A stretch of 12,567 nt of DNA from Pavlovales sp. CCMP2436 (GCA_026770615.1 MU631342.1:410457-423023), one strand, 5' to 3'; shown: positions 1-7,491, numbered from the stretch's first letter. Numbers and translations are program-made. The notes: generated by a model from the letters alone, not told the origin.

Positions 1-832
1 CTCTGGCTTCTAACGCTTTTCTCCACCGCATGCAAATTCGTGTACTTTGCCCGCCACTGCTACCCGGACCAGGCGCACGACGCGTGCACACGCTTCGACG
101 CAATCATCCACACGCAGGCGACACACGCACTGGGAGTCTCGCTCGACGACGACCAGCTTGCCACCGCCCGCCTCGCACACCCGCTGGACTTCGACGCATA
201 GTCGACATCGCGCCCGCCGCCTTCTGTGGCGCCATGACCCAGGCAATGCCCAACTTCTTTGACGTCGTGGACGAGCGGACCGGCACCATCACGCAGCGCG
301 GCATGCTCGAGCTGCCGCAAGTCGTGCTTGTAATAGGACGGAACTCCTTCCTGGACATGCGCGCGCATGGCTGGCGGTCATACCTGCACTTGCCGCGACC
401 AGGCCTCCACGGACCGCTACCGCCAACACGGTAGGACAGGCGTTCCTCCGCTGCTGGCTCGAGATGCAACAGGAGGCTGGCGTCGGTGCTGGAGATATGG
501 TCAACGCTGACCTGCCAACCCGTGTGCTACACCTTCCCCCAGAGGAGGCCTGACCGACGGTGCGCAGGGACCTCACAGGCAAGCCAAGGCTCAACATGCA
601 GAGGGACCTCACCGAGGACCGCGAGGCTCAGCGGTTTGACGCGCTCAAGATGCGGATCAACGCGCTCCCGCGGGGCGATCGCGTCGTGCACTTCGTTAGG
701 AGCATCAACCGCAACAGCTCTGCCTGGGTGGCCGCGCTTCCGATCGGCTACGGCTCCTGCATCCTCGGCGAGTGGATGGAGATCACAGCGCGCTTCTTCG
801 GCGTCTCGAGCCCCATCGTGGGGAGCTGGTAG
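1..832 (+). pseudogene. Decayed reverse-transcriptase retroelement, C-terminal part
   Basis: Three successive plus-strand frames join into one protein-like track. Frame 1 (1-201, ending TAG) contains FVYFARHCYPDQAHDACTRF and then LDDDQLATARLAHPLDF. Frame 3 (about 174-434) continues with GLRRIVDIAPAAFCGAMTQ. Frame 2 (434-832) has AFLRCWLEMQQEAG, an in-frame TGA at 551-553, then RDLTEDREAQRFDALKMRIN and SSAWVAALPIGYGS. The order (helical segment, a GLGLRR-like turn followed by APAAF, a paired-arginine segment, then an SAWVAALP-like segment) matches the region after the polymerase domain in non-LTR-type retroelement proteins of algae and other protists, as I know that family. The polymerase core would lie upstream of base 1. 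Two frame changes and a stop mark it as dead. Codon use is GC-rich like the host. The family call is by pattern memory; the decay is seen directly. Confidence 0.7.
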
Positions 833-1092
833 AAGTGGTGGATGATGAGGAAGTCGAAAACAAAGCGCTGGAGTCGCTGCGCAACGCGGGGCCGCCCGAC
901 AGTGCGCGAGCAAGCGAGTCCTTTGGTCATCCCAGCGGTGACGTATCGCTGGGAAGCGATGGGATTTTGAATGTATATATTAATGTAGGGTGGTTCGGGC
1001 TGGCGGTACGTTTCAAGTTCAAGTCAGGCTGATCTTAGCGCTCCGACGCAGGCTCCTACGCGCTACGCCGAAGTTTGAATGTATATATACTA
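833..1092. other. Intergenic, no supported gene; short direct repeat
   Basis: A frame continues from 772 to 1032 and may be further shifted retroelement code (its middle, around ELVEVVDDEEVENKALESLR, looks protein-like), but I see no recognisable motif. The 15-mer tttgaatgtatatat occurs at 966-980 and again at 1074-1088, enclosing about 93 bases. GC falls sharply here compared with the preceding retroelement. Confidence 0.5.
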
Positions 1093-1120
1093 TGTGGAAG
1101 TCTTATATGTGATTGACCAG

Positions 1121-1759
1121 TTATGACCGAAGGTCCGTCGGTTCTGACCGAACATCCGTCAGATCTATATAATTTTGACCGATACATATTGACTGATGGC
1201 TTTTTGATGAGGACCACGAGCCCGTCGGACTACTCCCTTGGTCGGACTCGAGGCTGATCTGCTTGGTTAGCAAGGCCGAGAAATCCTCTCCGAGCTTGGT
1301 GCTGTTGATCAGCTTGAAGAGCGCATCGCCGTGGCCGTTGGTCTCGCCAGCACGCTCATGTTCCCGGACGCGGTCGAGGCTGATGCTGTTGCAGCCGGTG
1401 ATGAAGTTCAGCAGCGGGTGCGTTGTGTTGAAGCGGATGCACGCGTCGCAGTGCATGCAGTTCGTGGCCCGGTCGTAGCGGAGCCACAGCTTGCGATCGG
1501 CTTTGATGCCCTCCTCCGACGAGATCCACTTCTTGCCGAACCTGCGCTTGTCCTCGAGCTTGCCCCACACACCATGCTTAGGCCTCTTGGCAGACGGCGC
1601 GAGCTTCTCGCTGCGCGGCAGCGCAGTCACGGACGCGGCCACCTTCAACTCGCCAGCCGCGTTGAACGCCAGTGTCAGCTTCAGCGCTACAAGTCGACGA
1701 TCATCGAGTCGGACGCCGAAGCGCCTTCCGCGGCAGGCGTATGCGCACGCCCGAGCCAC
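1121..1759 (-). CDS. Zinc-finger protein fragment, ZNF862/TTF-type finger
   Basis: This is one uninterrupted minus-strand frame. It is open up to 1876 but has no ATG at its start, so it is an exon or a fragment. Counting from 1759 as residue 1, residues 78-148 read like the zinc finger at the front of hAT-derived vertebrate and invertebrate proteins (ZNF862/C17orf113 or TTF type). They have a WLRYD segment (92-96), C104-x2-C107, an FITGC segment (119-123), and H134 and H143 as the probable His ligands. The basic stretch before it (KRPKHGVWGKLEDKRRFGKK) fits a DNA-binding protein. No transposase catalytic domain is visible. The last 20 or so residues are encoded by the direct repeats at 1124-1183, so the natural 3' end is doubtful. 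The finger is a good match by memory; function beyond nucleic-acid binding is unknown. Confidence 0.5.
   Translation of the reverse strand: MARACAYACRGRRFGVRLDDRRLVALKLTLAFNAAGELKVAASVTALPRSEKLAPSAKRPKHGVWGKLEDKRRFGKKWISSEEGIKADRKLWLRYDRATNCMHCDACIRFNTTHPLLNFITGCNSISLDRVREHERAGETNGHGDALFKLINSTKLGEDFSALLTKQISLESDQGSSPTGSWSSSKSHQSICIGQNYIDLTDVRSEPTDLRS
1124..1183. repeat. Direct repeat D1 (left)
   Basis: Two head-to-tail units begin tgaccgaaggtccgtcgg (1124) and tgaccgaacatccgtcagat (1145), followed by ttttgaccgat (1173-1183). The same sequence words recur in the same orientation at 1839-1895, on the other side of the zinc-finger frame. Confidence 0.75.
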
Positions 1760-1838
1760 CCGGAGAGCGAACCCTGCCTCGACTTCGAAGCTGACATCGT
1801 GCCAAAGTGGCGTTTTATTATTTATTATTCGAATAAAA

Positions 1839-1895
1839 TTTTGACCGATTGTGACCGAAGATCCGTCAGATCTGTCTTATTTCGACCGATGGTAT
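1839..1895. repeat. Direct repeat D2 (right)
   Basis: It contains ttttgaccgat (about 1839), tgaccgaagatccgtcagat (1852-1871) and a further cgaccgatgg. Against 1145-1166 the central 22 bases differ at one position. Same orientation as D1, so these are terminal or subterminal direct repeats rather than inverted ones. Confidence 0.75.
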
Positions 1896-2064
1896 GACAG
1901 AAGATTTTTGGAGGAAGACTTCCACACAGGGATAAAGACCCGGATGACCCCATGGAGAATGACCTAGACCACAGTAAGCGACCCAACTTCTGGCCAATAG
2001 CAGCGCAAGCAAACCACAAGCAAACCACGGCCCTTTCCACTTCCCAGCAAACCAGGCCGCATGG

Positions 2065-2367
2065 ATGTCAGACAACATGCTCCACAGCATAGCGACAGTC
2101 ATGGGAACAGACATCACGGTGCTGAAACTAAGCAGAGACCCCGGCAAAATGGGCGACATCATCGACCTATATTACGCATACACCCTGCGCCAACCACGGA
2201 TCGGCAGTACTACATGGATACACCGAACTACTACAGGAGGCAGAGTACGGCAGAATAAGACCCTCGGTAAAGTGCTCACGGCATCGCGCAGCGGGCAAGA
2301 CAGACAAATATGCGCAATCACCATCGACGCCAACATGACACACTTCGAGGCGACACGAGAAATTTAG
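2065..2367 (+). CDS. Unrecognised open frame, 100 codons
   Basis: The frame is open from 1978 (after TAA at 1975-1977) to TAG at about 2368; the first ATG is at 2065. The protein contains SDNMLHSIATVMGTDITVLK, then KMGDIIDLYYAYTLRQP. It is rich in Thr, Ile, Met and Asp and poor in the Ala/Arg runs of neighbouring spurious frames, and its codons favour A and C, unlike the GC-rich genes nearby. This suggests a real or recently real coding segment of different origin, perhaps from another mobile element. The frame upstream of 2065 (HGPFHFPANQAAWMSDNM) is also protein-like, so 2065 may not be the true start. No family recognised. Confidence 0.3.
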   Translation: MSDNMLHSIATVMGTDITVLKLSRDPGKMGDIIDLYYAYTLRQPRIGSTTWIHRTTTGGRVRQNKTLGKVLTASRSGQDRQICAITIDANMTHFEATREI

Positions 2368-2631
2368 TAGAACAACTGACAAGCAAGGAGAGGGTAGGGG
2401 GGGAGGAGGAGGGGGGAGGTGGGCTGGCGCAGATGTCCACTTTCTCTGCTTGTATTATGTGCTGTAAGTGCGGTGTGTTCGCAGGCGAGCCGAATTTCGA
2501 GACAAGCGAGATGCAGCAGAGGTTGATCAGCGCGCAAGTCGAGTGTCGTCGACAGTCGTGTGCCTAATCAGTCTTAGCGGGGATGACGGTATCCGGGGGC
2601 TTGGGAGCTGGTCCCAGTTTTAACTGGAAGA
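2368..2631. other. Non-coding stretch with G-rich run
   Basis: No gene seen. From 2391 to 2424 the plus strand is almost only G and A, with at least four runs of three or more G, which fits a potential G-quadruplex. The rest is unremarkable sequence leading into the tandem repeat. Confidence 0.5.
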
Positions 2632-2757
2632 CCGCGAACGGGACCGGACGTTTTTATAGATATTTACACATTGCCGAGAACGGGACCGGACGTTTTTATA
2701 GATATTTACACACTGCCGCGAACGGGACCGGACGTTTTTATAGATATATACACACTG
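2632..2757. repeat. Three tandem 42-bp units
   Basis: Units at 2632-2673, 2674-2715 and 2716-2757 are almost identical (one to three differences between units). Each starts ccg(a/c)gaacgggaccggacg and continues with tttttatagatat. On the minus strand each unit holds TATAAAAA (2651-2658, 2693-2700, 2735-2742). As 42 is a multiple of three, a plus-strand frame runs through as a 14-residue repeat (NGTGRFYRY...), but I see no gene around it. Confidence 0.95.
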
Positions 2758-2931
2758 CAGGCGCCCCCCTGATAAAGGCCCGGGGACCGGGAGAAGGCCC
2801 TAAGAGCCGTCGCGCGCCTCATGAGCGTGCCGTGTGCCCTACTCCTCCGAAGACCCGCCTGAACGCCCCCCGTCTCAGGCGAACGAGGGCGCGACGGCCG
2901 CACGGTAAATATTTGCCATAGGGGATGAGCA

Positions 2932-2989
2932 GGGAGGGTCAGCGCATCGGTCGTCTCATGCGCTATCTTACTCCCCGCGTCGTCTCTCC
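2932..2989 (-). repeat. Dispersed repeat A, copy 1 (inverted)
   Basis: The reverse complement of this 58-bp block matches 10171-10228 with a single mismatch. The two copies are about 7.2 kb apart in opposite orientation. The block spans gcgcatcggtcgtctcatg (plus strand, from 2942). Read on the repeat's own strand it encodes GSKIAHETTDALTLP, and the single difference between copies (gcg/gca for Ala) is synonymous. Confidence 0.9.
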
Positions 2990-3010
2990 GCCGCGACTCC
3001 TCTTCGCCCC

Positions 3011-3451
3011 TATGATGATAATGAGAATGATAACAACAATAGCAATAACAATCTAACAACAACAACACAAAGCAATACCGTCCTCCTCGTCGAACGGGTG
3101 CCTCTCGCCTCCTCGCCTCTAGCCCCTCGCCCCTAGTCTCTAGCCTCTGCCCTTCCCCTATCATTCTGTGGCATCTGCTACGACTCCACCCACCTCGACG
3201 CTTCTCCCTGCTGCTATGACGAATGAGATGTCGATATAAACGCCTCTTGCTGCGCACTGCTCAGTCGCTTATAATAATGATATTGAGAACAATATAATAA
3301 CAACAACAACATAGCACTCCTCCTCATCGAGCGGTTGCACCTCGCCCCCTAGCCACTAGCCCGTCGCTCCTCGCCCCTAGCCTCTGCTCCCTTCCCATTT
3401 ATAATAATAATGTTGATAATGACGATGATAGTGATTATTAGTGGCTAGGGG
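3011..3451. repeat. Diverged direct duplication with hairpin
   Basis: About 3011-3166 and 3270-3400 share an order of features: an ATAATGA-rich start, acaacaacaac, a tcctcctc(g/a)tcga(a/g)cggg-like core, then ctcgcccctagcctct repeats and a final tagcctctgc followed by c(t)cttccc. The copies lie about 240-265 bases apart and are clearly diverged. In addition cccctagccacta (3346-3358) is inverted exactly as tagtggctagggg (3439-3451). No coding function seen. A long minus-strand frame across this block is low complexity and not accepted. Confidence 0.65.
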
Positions 3452-3503
3452 CTGGGATTAGGGCTCGTATTTCATAGTGGTCAAGCTCTAATACGTGGGC
3501 GGC

Positions 3504-3937
3504 ATGAGTGCACGCGCGGGCCAGTCAGCCCGCCGGGCAGCGGAGCGCGCCCTGGCGGCTGCGGAGCGCGCCCGGGCGCATGTGCCCGCGCCCGCTGACG
3601 CGTTTGCTGACGCGCCCGCTGACGCGGGGATCGAGGAGCTGGTGGTGCTATCTCCCGTGGCGGACGCGGCAACCGGTGTGGCAGCGGCTCCTGCCGCTGA
3701 CGGACGCGCTGACGCGCCCGTAGCCGAGGTTTCGTTGATGTCGCAGACACGCAGATTTTGCTGCCGGCGCTACCGCTGCAGGTTCTCTTTCAAGCCGCGA
3801 GCGAGTCTATCCCAGAGTCCATCACCAGGGTAATCAGTCCACTGGCGAACTGGGTAGGCAAATCCGGCAAACACCCGAGATCGAGTGATGAGAACAGCAG
3901 TGGTGACGAAGACGGGAAAAAAAACCGGCGGGCCTGA
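3504..3937 (+). pseudogene. Probable frameshifted gene, unknown product
   Basis: From ATG 3504 frame 3 gives an Ala-rich N-terminus (MSARAGQSARRAAERALAAA) and later GIEELVVLSPVADAATG. Near 3725-3735 the protein-like signal moves to frame 2, which reads DVADTQILLPALPLQVLFQ and then SIPESITRVISPLANWVGK, and ends with an acidic and basic tail (DENSSGDEDGKKNRRA) at TGA 3935-3937. Frame 2 remains protein-like past that stop (RGDGNFGEDSGTFGNSTI), then TAA. One lost base or a very short intron would explain the frame change; further stops suggest decay. No family recognised. The frame-3 tail to 3833 is probably an artefact of the shift. Confidence 0.4.
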
Positions 3938-4111
3938 CGCGGTGACGGCAACTTTGGCGAGGACTCTGGCACCTTCGGCAACTCAACGATATAATTTTTT
4001 GTCACTGATGGGCCATCAGCGCACAAGCGCAGCTGGAGGTACCTGCGGGAACGGTGGATTCACTCGCGAGAGTGACGTCGTTATGAACCGACGATGACGG
4101 GTCTCGAGCGG

Positions 4112-4128
4112 AATAAATTATAAATAAA
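4112..4128 (+). promoter_or_regulatory. Possible polyadenylation signals
   Basis: Two AATAAA hexamers (4112-4117 and 4123-4128) sit about 180 bases after the stop at 3937 and just before the homopurine tract. Algal polyadenylation signals are variable, so this is only a positional suggestion. Confidence 0.25.
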
Positions 4129-4140
4129 AAACACAAAAGT

Positions 4141-4222
4141 GGAAGAAAGGGGGGGGAGGGAAGGAAAGGATGGGGGAAGAGAAGGGAGGAGGAAGGAGGA
4201 GAGGAAAGGAGAGAGGGAGAGA
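4141..4222 (+). repeat. Homopurine tract
   Basis: About 82 bases consist only of A and G apart from a single T at 4171. It includes an uninterrupted G run near 4149-4156. Such tracts can form triplex DNA; no coding role. Confidence 0.85.
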
Positions 4223-4530
4223 GCTCCGGGGAAGACCAAAATATCAATATTGTTGACTTGGCTGACTATATAACTAACTGAACAACTAATACATAATTAT
4301 AATTATAATTAAATATGTATAACCTCCGCACGCTATAGTGGTGGTTTAGCGGCCAACGAAATATGGCGACTACGGCTGCGACGGCAGGCGGCAACGGCAG
4401 CGGCAGCGGCGGCGGCGGTGCGGCGACGGAGAGTTGGCGGTGACAGTGACACGGCAGTGTCACGACGGCGGCGGCGGCAACGAGGGAGCGAGATCCGAGC
4501 AAGCACGGCAGTTGGCACGGGCAACTCAAT
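4223..4530. other. AT-rich then CGG-rich non-coding DNA
   Basis: 4265-4322 is AT-rich, with attataattataatt-like runs. 4380-4490 is CGG/CGA trinucleotide rich. At 4446-4463 gtgacac-ggca-gtgtcac forms a perfect 7-bp hairpin. Frames here translate to Ala/Pro/Arg runs and are not accepted as genes. Confidence 0.5.
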
Positions 4531-5670
4531 TCTCGCTGATATTTATTCAGTATCCCTTGGGGCGCACCGAAGATATATATGCGGATTTATTCGGAGTGAT
4601 ATAAGTCTTCATGAACCGACAGAACGGATCTTTCTTTTCTGCGATGAATTTTAAAATGCATTTTTCAAAAACCGCGTCGTCAGGGAGGTCGTTTTCTCGC
4701 GGCCTTCTGGCGGCCGGAACGGCCAACAGAGGGGGCCAGTTTGGGAAGAAGGATGCCGACAGCGCGGCCGCTCCCGGGTGCGAACACCCGCCATACACCC
4801 CCGACCGAGCCGCCAGGCCGCGCCAGCCGCGCTCGCGGCCATCCCGGGGCGCCTGGCCCGGCTGCGGCGTCGAGGTCGGCTGAAGCCCGACGCGGCGAGC
4901 GCAGCTGGCGAGCCGCCGGGGGCCGCGCGGGCGCTGCGCTCAGCACGGGGCGATCGGAGCGATCGCCCCGGACAATCACCCAGCGCGCGCCGGCTCCGCA
5001 CGCTGCCCCCGCCGACCGCTGGGCCCGCCCGAGTCGTGGTGGGCGGTGGGCCGTTATTTGGCGCCAAGTGGCCGGCACGCGCGCGGCGGGCGACGGGCGG
5101 CCGCGCGGCCCCGCCGGAGGCGCCGGCCGCTCCGGATGCCTACCGCGGCCGATCGGCCCACCGGCGCCGAGCGCCGCCGCCCGCTTCCCGATGGAGAGTG
5201 TGGCTCGTACCGGCGGGCCGCAGGGGCGAAGGGTCCGTGCATATGCTGTGGCACCTCGGAGCAGACTTCGTCAGACTTCGCCCCCTTCCCGTCATTGGCC
5301 GCGCTCATAGCGCTCACGCTCATGCATCCTGAGCGGCGGCGGCTGGCTCTGACCGACCCAACACGCTCAGGGTGCGCTGCCTCGTCACCTCGCTGTGCGC
5401 AGGCGGCACCCTACGCCGCTGCAGCTCCGCCTTTATCCAGCGCAGAGGCCGCTGTCACATCTGCTGCCTGAGGCCGCCATCCCTCCTCTGGTATCCGCCA
5501 GCATCCAAGTCGCACGTGTGTCGTGGTGGCTGTCTGGCTGCTCCCGTGCGTCCCCATGCGCCGACGGCGAGCGCGGACGACGGCGGCGCGACGCTTGGTC
5601 GGGGGTGTCTGGCGCCGGACCAGATGCTGTGGCTGGCAGTAGCGGCAGGGGGGCTCATACCACACTGGAA
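4531..5670. other. AT-rich to very GC-rich transition, no accepted gene
   Basis: 4531-4675 is AT-rich and 4680-5600 is extremely GC-rich and CpG-rich. Several overlapping frames on both strands exceed 100 codons but read as Arg/Pro/Ala runs, expected from composition. Two spots look less random: a minus-strand frame (4547-4798) ending in AVFEKCILKFIAEKKDPFCR, and a plus-strand CICCGT motif with TSSDFAPFPS near 5235-5290. A perfect 10-bp hairpin, cggggcgatc-ggagc-gatcgccccg, lies at 4946-4970. The stretch could be the CpG-rich 5' region of the downstream oxidoreductase gene. Confidence 0.4.
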
Positions 5671-5673
5671 TAA

Positions 5674-5797
5674 GCGCGGAGCCTTGGGAGCGCGGAGCCT
5701 CGGGAGCGCGGAGCCTCGGAAGCGCGGAGCCTCGGGAGCGCGGAGCCTCGGGAGCGCGGAGCCTCGGGAGCGCATAGCCTCGGAAGCGCGGATGGAA
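5674..5797 (+). repeat. 16-bp tandem repeat, about 7.7 units
   Basis: Unit gcgcggagcctcggga is repeated at 5674, 5690, 5706, 5722, 5738, 5754 and 5770, with a shortened unit at 5786-5797. Most units are identical or differ at one base. It begins immediately after a TAA at 5671-5673 and stays open in the frame of the downstream oxidoreductase. Confidence 0.95.
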
Positions 5798-5895
5798 GCG
5801 CGGAGTCCTCGCCGTGGCTCCGCACAGCCTCGGAAGCGCGGAGTCCTTGCCGTGGCTCCGCACTCGCGGAGTCCTTGCCGTGGCTCCGCACTCGG
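5798..5895 (+). repeat. 27-bp tandem repeat with internal hairpin
   Basis: Near-identical copies of a unit starting gcggagtccttgccgtgg and ending ctccgcact begin at about 5800, 5838 and 5866; a partial copy (ccttgccgtggctccgcac) recurs at 5972-5990. The ends gcggag and ctccgc pair as a hairpin in every unit. The last full copy and the partial copy encode LPWLRTR, which therefore appears twice in the downstream protein, each time followed by ADPL. Confidence 0.85.
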
Positions 5896-6783
5896 TGGGG
5901 CACGGCGGACCCGCTCGGCTTCAGCTACGCGGCGCTAGCCGCCGCCTTGGTTCTGGCCACGGCCGCACTCGCCTTGCCGTGGCTCCGCACTCGGCGCGAC
6001 GCTGCCGACCCGCTCGCTGCCCGTCCGTCCGTCCGTCGGGTCAAAGCGAAGAAGGAGCGCCTGCGCAACGCGAAGAAAACCGCAGTGCGGGCGAGCGGCC
6101 TGCCCCTCGGCCAACACGCTGCGAGAAAGTGGATCGTGCTCGACCTCGGCCTGAGGCCCGCCCCGGGCACCTATTCGCTCGACCCAGGCGACTGGTGGCT
6201 GACAATCACCCTCCCCGGCGGCGCGTCTGCGACGCTCGATTACGCCGACATTGTGGAGCTCGGCGTGGCCCGGCACGAGGACTGCCAGTGGCACTGCGTT
6301 ACGGGTTGGTCGGCGACAGGGCTTTCCTACGACGGCGTGCCTCTGGCCCGCGTGCTCGCGCACCCAAAGGTGCTTGCAGCAGCTGGCAGCGTGGTGTCGC
6401 AATGGGCGTGGCTTTACCAACGCGCAGCCGACGGGTTCTCTATTCCCGTGCTGCGAGAGGATGCGATGGCGGAGGACTCGCTCCTCGCGCTTTCCTTCAA
6501 CGGCGAGCCGCTCACAATGGAACATGGAGGCCCGCAACTTTTGCTGCCCGCGCTCTACGGCTGGAAATCTGACATATGGATGGCGGAAATCCAGCTGCTC
6601 GAGGCTTACCAACCTGGATTCTGGGAGCGTTGCGGCTGTCACCCGCGCGGCCGTCACGCTTTTAATGAGCGCTTCCGCGAGGGCCTGAGCGCTGCGATCT
6701 GGGCTGGACTCGCCGCAGCGCCCGGGGTATACCGCCTCGTCGGCGGCTACAGCGTGTGGATTTGGGTCATGCAGGTCGGCTGA
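5875..6783 (+). CDS. Molybdopterin-binding oxidoreductase, sulfite-oxidase fold
   Basis: Counting from 5875, residues 16-34 are a single hydrophobic membrane segment. A basic linker (56-72) follows, then the PF00174-type catalytic domain at about 76-262. LPLGQ and KWIVLDLG lead into the domain. DCQWHCVTGWS contains the conserved Cys (C141) that binds molybdenum in this family. ALSFNGEPLTMEHGGP (205-220), LYGWKS (227-232) and YQPGFWERCGCHPRGR (245-260) are all family signatures. The fold serves redox enzymes such as sulfite oxidase and the MsrP-like methionine sulfoxide reductases; the substrate here cannot be read. The tail (266-302) extends past the usual end and is hydrophobic. There is no ATG before residue 198. 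The frame is open from 5674 through both tandem repeats, so the true start is probably in an upstream exon. TGA 6781-6783 lies inside a hairpin arm. Confidence 0.9.
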   Translation: MPWLRTRWGTADPLGFSYAALAAALVLATAALALPWLRTRRDAADPLAARPSVRRVKAKKERLRNAKKTAVRASGLPLGQHAARKWIVLDLGLRPAPGTYSLDPGDWWLTITLPGGASATLDYADIVELGVARHEDCQWHCVTGWSATGLSYDGVPLARVLAHPKVLAAAGSVVSQWAWLYQRAADGFSIPVLREDAMAEDSLLALSFNGEPLTMEHGGPQLLLPALYGWKSDIWMAEIQLLEAYQPGFWERCGCHPRGRHAFNERFREGLSAAIWAGLAAAPGVYRLVGGYSVWIWVMQVG

Positions 6784-6890
6784 CTAGATCGCAGATAGGT
6801 TCACCTCTCTCCATGCCACTCCGCGTCCCTCGCCTAGACGGCGTTGTCGGCGAGGGACGTAGTCCTGACTACTTCGAATCTAGTCAGCCG
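6777..6890. repeat. Nested inverted repeats over the stop codon
   Basis: The outer arms cggctgactagat (6777-6789) and atctagtcagccg (6878-6890) are an exact 13-bp inverted pair. Inside, cgtccctcgcc (6824-6834) and ggcgagggacg (6849-6859) form an exact 11-bp pair with a 14-base loop, and gtagtc-ct-gactac adds a third small hairpin near 6860. The left outer arm contains the TGA of the oxidoreductase gene. It could be a 3' RNA structure or a tiny inverted-repeat element. Confidence 0.85.
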
Positions 6891-7015
6891 TCGGCAAACC
6901 ATTTGCCAATTTATAATTTTTAAAGCAGGTCGAAGTTCGCCGCTTTCTATTATTAATATTATCAGATTCAGATATGAACTATAGAATTAGCCAGGCTGGA
7001 ATTTCTTCCAAATAA
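6891..7015. other. AT-rich spacer
   Basis: No gene seen. AT-rich DNA (tttataatttttaaag, attattaatattatc) separates the oxidoreductase from the retroelement frame, which opens after TAA at 7013-7015. Confidence 0.5.
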
Positions 7016-7483
7016 CCTGCCAGCCGGTACTTTCAGTTGCCAAAGACTGAGCCGTTTTGGCTCCAAAAAATGAAAATGGGCATCTGCGTCGGCTTAGCCG
7101 CGCGCGGCGCGCGGTTGTTCAACCGCGACATCGACGTGCACGGAGACAACATTGTCGCGGCCACCGGGCGGGGCGTCACCGGCGACCACATCTCCAAGCT
7201 CAGGCACGTTCCGCTACTCGCCCTCCTGGCTGAGGTTGCGAGGAGAATGGGTGCGCACACGCGCACCGAGGCGGGAGACATCTTCGCCTCGGTACTCGCC
7301 GCCAACCAAGCCGCGTACCGGCTCTACCTCGGTGGGGTAGGCCGGCGACCCGGGCCGATAGTCGACCTCTACGCTGAGTACGACCACAAGGGTGGGCGGG
7401 CGGTCCCGCGACTGCTCGAACTCAAGACCATGGCGTTCTGCAAGACTCGGTACAGGCACACCGACGGCAACTACCCTCGGCGT

Positions 7484-7491
7484 GTTGTGGG
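7484..7491 (+). repeat. Left 8-bp target-site duplication
   Basis: gttgtggg lies immediately before the left terminal repeat and matches gctgtggg at 8330-8337 at 7 of 8 positions. Eight base pairs is the target duplication length of the hAT superfamily. Confidence 0.8.

Larger units (their letters stand above)
1093..1926. mobile_element. Candidate small element around the zinc-finger frame
   Basis: The 12-mer tgtggaagtctt at 1093-1104 has an exact inverted copy, aagacttccaca, at 1915-1926. Between them lie D1, the minus-strand zinc-finger frame and D2, in that nested order. I could not find a convincing target-site duplication outside the 12-mers, so the ends are tentative. It could be a truncated hAT-derived element, or a chance pairing around a repeat-flanked exon. 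Confidence 0.35.

Noticed and set aside
2466..2492. gtaagt...gcag as a mini-intron
   Set aside because: About 21 bases is too short for a spliceosomal intron and no coding frame benefits from it.
2706..3257. 183-codon minus-strand frame
   Set aside because: It runs through the 42-bp tandem array, repeat A and low-complexity repeats; the peptide is Arg/Tyr/Cys-biased and reflects repeat content. Only the repeat A peptide is kept as a finding.
4741..5471. Several overlapping 140-190 codon frames on both strands
   Set aside because: They are Arg/Ala/Pro-rich and open in many frames at once, as expected from about 75-80% GC. None shows a recognisable domain.
5372..5938. 188-codon plus-strand frame across the tandem repeats
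   Set aside because: It is a different frame of the 16-bp and 27-bp repeats; the conserved enzyme uses frame 1.
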